Below are positions 12,463-17,383 of a DNA stretch of 17,383 bases, in pieces. Positions within the stretch are counted from its first letter, which is position 1, and each line of letters begins with the position of its first letter. Both the position numbers and the translations under genes were made by a program. The notes beneath the pieces are model-generated. The model saw only the letters and a list, made by a program, of their open reading frames with translations. It was not told the origin of the DNA and made no database searches. This DNA comes from an uncultured Candidatus Melainabacteria bacterium (lineage in GTDB: Bacteria; Cyanobacteriota; Vampirovibrionia; Gastranaerophilales; Gastranaerophilaceae), in assembly GCA_937891325.1 (NCBI GenBank), contig CALAFU010000298.1, positions 1-17,383 on the forward strand. Reading direction: 5' to 3'.

Positions 12463-13473
12463 ATGGCATTGACAGTATATTTAGGTATAGACGTAGGTTC
12501 AGTTACAACAAAGTTAGCTTTAGTTGATGAAAATGGAAAATACGTTGATAGTTACATGTTAAGAACAGCAGGTAAACCTGTTATGGCGGTTCAAGAAGGT
12601 TTAAAACACTTGAAAGCTCAATCAACACAAGAATATGATGTAAAAGGTGTTGGTACAACAGGTTCAGGACGTAACTTAGCAGGTGCATTAGTTGGTGCTG
12701 ATATTGTTAAAAACGAAATTACAGCTCACGCAGTAGCTGCAAGTGTTAATATTCCAGGTGTTCAAACAATTCTAGAAATCGGTGGACAAGACAGTAAAAT
12801 TATTATTTTACGTGACGGTATTGTAACAGATTTTGCTATGAATACAGTTTGTGCGGCTGGTACAGGAAGTTTCTTAGACCACCAAGCTCAACGTTTGAAT
12901 GTTCCAATCGAAGAATTTGGTGATACTGCATTGAAATCTACAAACCCTGCTCGTATCGCAGGTCGTTGTGGTGTATTCGCAGAAAGTGACTTAATTCACA
13001 AACAACAATTAGGTTATCCTGTTGAAGATTTATTATATGGTCTTTGCCAAGCATTAGTTAGAAACTATCTTGCAAACTTAGCTTTAGGAAAAGATTTGTT
13101 ACCAACAATCTCATTCCAAGGTGGTGTTGCAACTAACAAGGGTATGGTTAAGGCATTTGAAGAAGAATTAAAAACAAAAATTGTAGTTCCAGAAAACCAC
13201 CAAACAATGGGTGCTATTGGTGCAGCATTATTGGCAATGGAAAATCACCAATACACAGAAAAACCAACAACCTTCAGAGGTTGGGAAGTTGGTGATATGC
13301 ATTTCGCTTCAATCACTTGTGATTGCAACGGTTGCTCTAATCAATGTGAAGTTATTACTATCGTTGAAGGTATGGACGAACATAACCACCCTCACTACGA
13401 AAATATCAAAGATATTCAAGGTAATATCATTGCACGTTGGGGTGGTACTTGCGGACGTTGGGATATTGCCTAA
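12463..13473 (+). CDS. BadF/BadG/BcrA/HgdC-type acyl-CoA dehydratase activase (stand-alone)
   Basis: 336 residues, with AAAGGAAG just upstream. Members are ATP-driven [4Fe-4S] electron donors (archerases) that switch on 2-hydroxyacyl-CoA dehydratases or benzoyl-CoA reductases. Actin-like ATPase motifs: LGIDVGSVTTKLAL at about 7-20, VGTTGSGR near 63-70, EIGGQDSKI near 105-113, and FQGGVATNKGM near 219. The cluster cysteines are Cys130 (NTVCAAGTGS) and Cys169 (GRCGVFAESD), 39 residues apart, the same spacing I recall for the cluster ligands of HgdC. The C-terminal ~70 residues add CDCNGCSNQCEV and GGTCGRWD, a second Cys-rich piece otherwise seen in the long activase fusions. No dehydratase alpha/beta genes are adjacent, so the partner is unknown; it may be encoded elsewhere. 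First gene of an operon with the gene at 13501 and plsY. Confidence 0.9.
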   Translation: MALTVYLGIDVGSVTTKLALVDENGKYVDSYMLRTAGKPVMAVQEGLKHLKAQSTQEYDVKGVGTTGSGRNLAGALVGADIVKNEITAHAVAASVNIPGVQTILEIGGQDSKIIILRDGIVTDFAMNTVCAAGTGSFLDHQAQRLNVPIEEFGDTALKSTNPARIAGRCGVFAESDLIHKQQLGYPVEDLLYGLCQALVRNYLANLALGKDLLPTISFQGGVATNKGMVKAFEEELKTKIVVPENHQTMGAIGAALLAMENHQYTEKPTTFRGWEVGDMHFASITCDCNGCSNQCEVITIVEGMDEHNHPHYENIKDIQGNIIARWGGTCGRWDIA

Positions 13474-13500
13474 TTTGAACTAAAAAATAGAAAGAGCAAA

Positions 13501-14508
13501 ATGAATTCGAATAACCATCAATTTAAAAATTTTTTAATAATAATTGTAGCGGTTGTCGGATTGATTTTGTACTTTATGATTAACCCAAACCTTTTTGATA
13601 ATCTTCATAAAAAAGGTGCTTTAAAGTTGTCTTCTCAAAAACCTTGGCAAGAAGAACTTGAAGACGAAGACGATACAATTGATGATGTCGATATTCAAGT
13701 AGAATATCCGGAAAATGAGTTTAAAAAAGAAGATTCAAACAGCCCATTTGAAAAATTTAATAAAGAAGAAGCTGATGAATATTGGGTTACAGGTAGTGTA
13801 CCAATTAATCCAATGACAGATTTAAACTATAAAAAAAGAAGTGAAATTTATCAGTTAAGAAAAACTTATGTAGAAAAAACTATCTTTAAAAACAGAAATT
13901 ACACCCCAACCGAAGAAGTTTTTGGACAAATTGTTGATAAAAAACCTTGGTTAAGTATTGAGGCTCTAACTTGTACAGGACGTGGCGCAAAAGCGAATGT
14001 TGGTTTATCTGAAGAAAGTCGTTATATAAACAATCCTACAATGCTTGTTGGACTAGATAGATTAAGTTTTGATGACAAAGATAAAAAAGATTGCTCTCCT
14101 GTTGACTACTTAATCCCTATAAAAATTAATTATTCAAAAGATGAAAATACGATAAAAGTTATTTTTGAAGTTTCTGCATATAGAGGAAATTTAGGACATA
14201 CTTTCTTATTGAAGGGGTTAAATGCACGTGATTTAGGGTTCAAATTTGCTTATGCAGATAATTTGAAAAATACAGTATTTACGCAAAAAGAAAATATTTC
14301 GACAAATGTTTATGCATTCAAAGATTTCATTCATTTAGGCAATGCTTGTGGTGTTCAAGGAGGCTGTAATAATGGTTCGCCTCTTCAAAATGAATTGAAA
14401 TTTACGACAATGGCATATCCTGCAACAATTCACATGAAGTTATGGAAAAAAATGCCTAAAAATAAAGACGTTAAACCAGATATTAACTATTTGATAATTT
14501 TAAGATAA
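13501..14508 (+). CDS. Membrane-anchored protein of unknown function
   Basis: 335 residues; not recognised. A single N-terminal membrane segment (about 10-27, FLIIIVAVVGLILYFMI) after a short polar start suggests a signal anchor with the rest outside the cytoplasmic membrane. Residues ~50-85 are very acidic and probably disordered. From ~145 on it looks like a folded domain: WLSIEALTCTGRGAKANVG, YLIPIKINYSKDENTIKVIFEVSAY in pieces, GNACGVQGGCNN, and a final basic strand NYLIILR. Four cysteines (in LTCTG, KDCSP, and GNACGVQGGC, which has two) could form disulfides if periplasmic. It lies 27 bases after the activase and 30 before plsY, so it is probably co-transcribed, which hints at an envelope or lipid-related role but does not prove one. 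Confidence 0.8.
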   Translation: MNSNNHQFKNFLIIIVAVVGLILYFMINPNLFDNLHKKGALKLSSQKPWQEELEDEDDTIDDVDIQVEYPENEFKKEDSNSPFEKFNKEEADEYWVTGSVPINPMTDLNYKKRSEIYQLRKTYVEKTIFKNRNYTPTEEVFGQIVDKKPWLSIEALTCTGRGAKANVGLSEESRYINNPTMLVGLDRLSFDDKDKKDCSPVDYLIPIKINYSKDENTIKVIFEVSAYRGNLGHTFLLKGLNARDLGFKFAYADNLKNTVFTQKENISTNVYAFKDFIHLGNACGVQGGCNNGSPLQNELKFTTMAYPATIHMKLWKKMPKNKDVKPDINYLIILR

Positions 14509-14538
14509 TATTTTATAATCGACAAAAAGGAGAAATTT

Positions 14539-15177
14539 ATGAATATAGTTGGAATTTTAAAAGAATTTGTAACTTGGTTTTATATGTTAGGAATTGTTTT
14601 TGTTATTTCATACTTAATCGGTTCAATTCCAACAGGTTACATTATTGTAAAAGCTAAAACAGGCAAGGATATTAGAGAAGTCGGTTCAGGCTCAACAGGT
14701 GCAACAAATGTAAAAAGAGTTTTGGGAACTCCGTATTTCTTTATTGTAATGTTATTAGATGCCCTAAAAGGTGCTGTTCCTGTAATTTTAGCCGTACTAT
14801 TTGCTCACTTTAAAGCTGAATTAGGTATTCCTGCAGTAGTTGCTGCGGTTGCTGTAATTATCGGTCACAGCAAACCTATTTATTTAGCATTTAAAGGTGG
14901 AAAATCGGTTGCAACAGGTGTTGGCACAATTTTGGCACTAAATTGGCAAGTGGGTTTGATTATTGCTGCAATTTGGGGTGCAATAACTTATACATCTAAA
15001 TATGTTTCATTAGGCTCAATTATTGCAGTTGCTTGCGCTCCTGTTTTAATGTATTTCTTCCACCAACCAATCGCATACGTTGTATATTGTGCAATTGGCG
15101 CATTATACATTATTTATCTTCATAGAGAAAATATTAAACGTCTTGTGAAGGGTGAAGAAAATAAAGTTAGAAAATAA
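14539..15177 (+). CDS. plsY: Acyl-phosphate:glycerol-3-phosphate acyltransferase PlsY
   Basis: 212 residues, multi-pass inner-membrane enzyme making lysophosphatidic acid from acyl-phosphate and glycerol 3-phosphate, the first membrane-bound step of phospholipid synthesis in most bacteria. Family motifs: SYLIGSIPTGYIIVK and VGSGSTGATNVKRVLGTPYF (acyl-phosphate and G3P loop) at about 24-70, GHSKPIYLAFKGGKSVATGVG near 114-134, and SLGSIIAVACAPVLMYF near 157-173. About five hydrophobic segments. AAGGAG six bases upstream fixes the start; the first ~20 residues are a slightly long N-terminus for the family. Last gene of the operon begun by the activase, ending in the terminator at 15190-15226. 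Its acyl-phosphate donor is made by PlsX, not encoded here. Confidence 0.97.
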   Translation: MNIVGILKEFVTWFYMLGIVFVISYLIGSIPTGYIIVKAKTGKDIREVGSGSTGATNVKRVLGTPYFFIVMLLDALKGAVPVILAVLFAHFKAELGIPAVVAAVAVIIGHSKPIYLAFKGGKSVATGVGTILALNWQVGLIIAAIWGAITYTSKYVSLGSIIAVACAPVLMYFFHQPIAYVVYCAIGALYIIYLHRENIKRLVKGEENKVRK

Positions 15178-15189
15178 CAAAATTTATTG

Positions 15190-15226
15190 AAAAGGCGGGC
15201 GGTTATAACATAACCGCCCGCCTTTT
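15190..15226 (+). terminator. Strong intrinsic terminator after plsY (two-way)
   Basis: 16-bp perfect stem, arms 15190-15205 and 15211-15226, core GGCGGGCGGTTA, loop TAACA, then TTTTTTTA on the plus strand. The convergent prfB stop (15228-15230) lies in the T-run; the A-run side gives the minus strand a T-rich tail too. Confidence 0.93.
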
Positions 15227-15227
15227 T

Positions 15228-16290
15228 TTATTGTTTTAAATATGCTTCAATAAATCCGTCAATATCGCCGTCCATTACTGCATCTACATTTCCCACTTCA
15301 TAACCTGTTCTGTGGTCCTTAACCATTTTGTATGGGTGAAATACGTATGAACGAATTTGAGAACCAAAGTTGATATCAAAATTTTGACCTTTTAATTCTG
15401 CAAGTTTCTTTTCATGTTCAGCTTGTCGAATTGCAAGTAATTTTGCGGCAAGCATTTGCATTGCAATAGTTCTATTTTGAAGTTGAGAACGTTCTTGTTG
15501 GCATTTAATTACAATTCCTGTTGGTTTGTGCAAAATTCTAACAGCCGTTTCAACCTTGTTTACGTTTTGACCGCCTGCACCACCTGAACGCATTGTATCT
15601 AATTCAATATCTTCCGGTGGAATTATAATTTCTTTTTCGTAATCCTCAATAATTGGTGAAACTTCGCAACTTGCAAAACTTGTTTGACGTTTGCCGTTTG
15701 CATTGAATGGTGAAATTCTAACTAGTCTATGAACTCCGCGTTCGGCTTTTGCATAACCGAAAGCAAATTTACCTGCAATTTTTATTGTTGCCGATTTTAT
15801 GCCGGCTTCATCACCTTCTGATTTATCAAGCAAAGTAACTTTCCAGCCTTTTTTTTCAGCCCAACGAGTGTACATTCTAAGTAACATTTCTGCCCAATCT
15901 TGAGCATCAGTACCGCCAGCGCCTGCGTTTACTGTAAGCATTGCATCGGCACTGTCGTATTCGCCAGAAAGCATTAATTGAACATCGAATTTGTCTAATT
16001 CTTTTTCTAAATTTTCTAAGTTTGAATTAGCTTCGTTGATTAGGTCTTCGTCTTGCATTTCGTAAGCAATTTCAGCATCAGAGATTATTTCTTCCCAATG
16101 CTCAACCCGAGAGATATTTTCTTTTATTTCTCGTGTTTTTTGACCTAATTCGCTTGCAAGTTTTTGATTAGCCCAAACTTCTGGAGATTGTAACTTTGCC
16201 TCAAGTTTAGAAAGTTCTTGTTTAGAATTTTCTAAGTCAAAGACACTCCTTGTTTTTAGCTATTCTGCTTTTTAATTCTTTGATATCCAT
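15228..16290 (-). CDS. prfB: Peptide chain release factor 2, with programmed +1 frameshift
   Basis: RF2 ends translation at UGA and UAA. The product needs two frames. Frame 0 starts at ATG 16290, two bases after the metG stop, and reads MDIKELKSRIAKNKECL then TGA (16239-16237). A +1 slip at CTT (16242-16240) into GAC continues DLENSKQELSKLEAKL and runs to TAA at 15228-15230, giving about 353 residues (E. coli RF2 has 365). The slip site has all classical parts: CTT TGA C and an internal Shine-Dalgarno AAGGAG (16251-16246) three bases before CTT. RF2 hallmarks are the tripeptide SPF (ISPFNANGKRQTSF) and the catalytic GGQ (RSGGAGGQNVNKVE). The ATG at 16058 that begins the longest uninterrupted stretch is only an internal methionine. 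Low RF2 allows more slipping, so the gene regulates itself. Confidence 0.97.
16236..16251 (-). promoter_or_regulatory. prfB programmed +1 frameshift site
   Basis: Minus strand AAGGAG-TGT-CTT-TGA-C: internal Shine-Dalgarno, 3-base gap, slippery CTT codon 17 and stop codon 18, followed by C, the poor termination context typical of RF2 genes. Confidence 0.95.
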
Positions 16291-16292
16291 AA

Positions 16293-17381
16293 TTATTTTT
16301 TCTTAGTTGATTTGTCTGCAAGTTCAGAATCCATACGTAAAAATACAGGGTGAATATCTTCTTTTGCTATTAATTTACCAACTTTGATGTTATCAACAGT
16401 TAAATCGTCATATTTTATAGATAAATCAAATGATAATTGTTTTGCCATTTCTTTTGCGATATTAGGGCAGAATGGTTCAATTAATGAAGCAATTACGCAC
16501 ATAATATCGAGAACTGTTGTTAAAACTTGACCACATTCAAGCATCTTTTCTTCTTTTGCTAAAGTCCATGGTGCATTGTCTGTAACATATTTGTTAGTTA
16601 CGTCAACAAGTGAAATAATAGCGTTTCCTGCTTCCGCAACTTCGTAATTATCAAAATGATTTTTTACAATATCAATAGTATTTTTAGCTGTGTTTAAAAT
16701 ACTTGCATCAGTCTTAAATTCTGGTTTAACTTCGCCGTCAAAGTATTTAACAAGCATTGAAAGAGTTCTGTTCAATAAGTTACCCATTGAATTTGCAAGA
16801 TGTGCATTAACTTTTTCTTTGAAATCATCATCAGAGTAGTTGCCGTCTTTACCGCAAGGTGCAGATGTTGCCATGTAGTAGCGAAGAGCATCTGGGGTTT
16901 CAAGCTCAAAGTTTTTCAAAATATCTTGAGGTGCGATTACGTTGCCTAAAGATTTTGACATTTTTGTTTCGTCAATTGTAATCCAGCCGTGTGCTAAAAG
17001 TTGTTTTGGTAATGGTAAATCAAGAGCCATTAAAATTCCTAACCAATAAATGCTGTGGAATTTAAGAATATCTTTACCGATTACGTGAAGATTTGCTGGC
17101 CAATATTTGTTGAATTTTTCATCACTTTCGCCGTCTGGGTTGTAGCCTAGTGCTGTAATATAGTTTGAAAGTGCATCAATCCAAACATATATAACTTGTT
17201 CTGGGTCATCAAGAACAGGAACACCCCAAGTTACGTTTGAAATTGAGCGAGATACAGAAATATCTTGAATGTCTTGTAATTGGTTCAAAACTTCGTTTGC
17301 TCTGAAACTTGGAACGATGAAATCAGGATTTTCTTTAATATGTTTAATGATTGCATCTTTGTATTTTGAAAGCTTGAAGAA
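16293..17381 (-). CDS. metG: Methionyl-tRNA synthetase, C-terminal part
   Basis: The frame is open to the right edge (first whole codon ends at 17381), so the N-terminal catalytic half with the HIGH motif is outside the window; 362 residues are visible. It charges tRNA-Met, including initiator tRNA. Seen: FKLSKYKDAIIKHI at the edge, VYVWIDALSNYITALG near 60, the KMSKS loop in DETKMSKSLGNVIAP near 140, DALRYYMATSAPCGKDGNYSD-type sequence near 165, then the helical anticodon-binding domain with NSMGNLLNRTLSM and DNAPWTLAKEE. It ends at STKKK, so the C-terminal Trbp111-like tRNA-binding extension of some MetRSs is absent. The TTG at 17288 is an internal leucine codon. TAA is followed after 2 bases by the prfB ATG, suggesting translational coupling. 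Confidence 0.96.
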   Translation of the reverse strand, partial: FFKLSKYKDAIIKHIKENPDFIVPSFRANEVLNQLQDIQDISVSRSISNVTWGVPVLDDPEQVIYVWIDALSNYITALGYNPDGESDEKFNKYWPANLHVIGKDILKFHSIYWLGILMALDLPLPKQLLAHGWITIDETKMSKSLGNVIAPQDILKNFELETPDALRYYMATSAPCGKDGNYSDDDFKEKVNAHLANSMGNLLNRTLSMLVKYFDGEVKPEFKTDASILNTAKNTIDIVKNHFDNYEVAEAGNAIISLVDVTNKYVTDNAPWTLAKEEKMLECGQVLTTVLDIMCVIASLIEPFCPNIAKEMAKQLSFDLSIKYDDLTVDNIKVGKLIAKEDIHPVFLRMDSELADKSTKKK

Positions 17382-17383
17382 AT

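Noticed and set aside
13211..13483. 90-residue plus-strand ORF at the end of the activase
   Set aside because: Out-of-frame shadow of the conserved Cys-rich activase tail.
1..17383. tRNA, rRNA or known riboswitch
   Set aside because: No cloverleaf with a GTTCRA-type T-loop, rRNA segment or recognisable riboswitch core was found in the intergenic gaps, which are all under 300 bases.

Overview
The window is AT-rich bacterial DNA (roughly two thirds A+T by eye) using the standard bacterial code: TGA ends a gene at 2822 and is also the frameshift stop of prfB. The best guess for the source is a gut-type Gastranaerophilales/Vampirovibrionia (Melainabacteria, non-photosynthetic Cyanobacteria) or a close relative. 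This is an inference from the pilin tail at the left edge, the rimP-nusA layout without infB, and the general protein style. No rRNA or other marker is present to prove it. No tRNA, rRNA, CRISPR array, transposase or phage gene was seen.

Layout. 1-469: C-terminal part of a pilin-like secreted protein (+), ending at a perfect two-way hairpin. 533-3710 (-): an operon rimP > S23-type four-helix protein > nusA > M48 metalloprotease. It has a clear sigma70 promoter and a terminator-like hairpin in the rimP leader, and a second hairpin lies between nusA and the M48 gene. The four-helix gene sits inside the conserved rimP-nusA pair and is bracketed by complementary arrays of 8-bp repeats, so it looks like an inserted mobile unit. 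3932-7651 (+): two tandem paralogous ~600-residue proteins with a C-terminal HELGH...AES zinc protease signature, perhaps effectors or toxins of the anthrax lethal-factor type. 7726-7857 and ~10763-10923: an inverted pair of a GC-rich structured repeat. Each copy begins 0-2 bases after a stop codon (leuS and acpS) and together they bracket the divergent leuS/acpS pair. 11026-12315 (-): a coiled-coil, glycine-zipper protein of unknown role. 12463-15177 (+): an operon of an orphan acyl-CoA dehydratase-type activase, a membrane-anchored unknown, and plsY, ending in a strong terminator. 15228-17383 (-): metG (partial) > prfB, with a classical programmed +1 frameshift in prfB.

How it fits together. 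Most of the window is housekeeping: transcription and ribosome maturation (RimP, NusA), tRNA charging (LeuRS, MetRS), translation termination (RF2), and lipid synthesis (AcpS, PlsY). The accessory part is the paired metalloproteases and the coiled-coil protein. Both units have a similar sigma28-like promoter, TAAAGTTw-N12-rsCGTTAw, which suggests one regulon for possibly exported proteins. Most hairpin terminators here are long, nearly perfect palindromes with loops of 1-5 bases, several placed between convergent genes.
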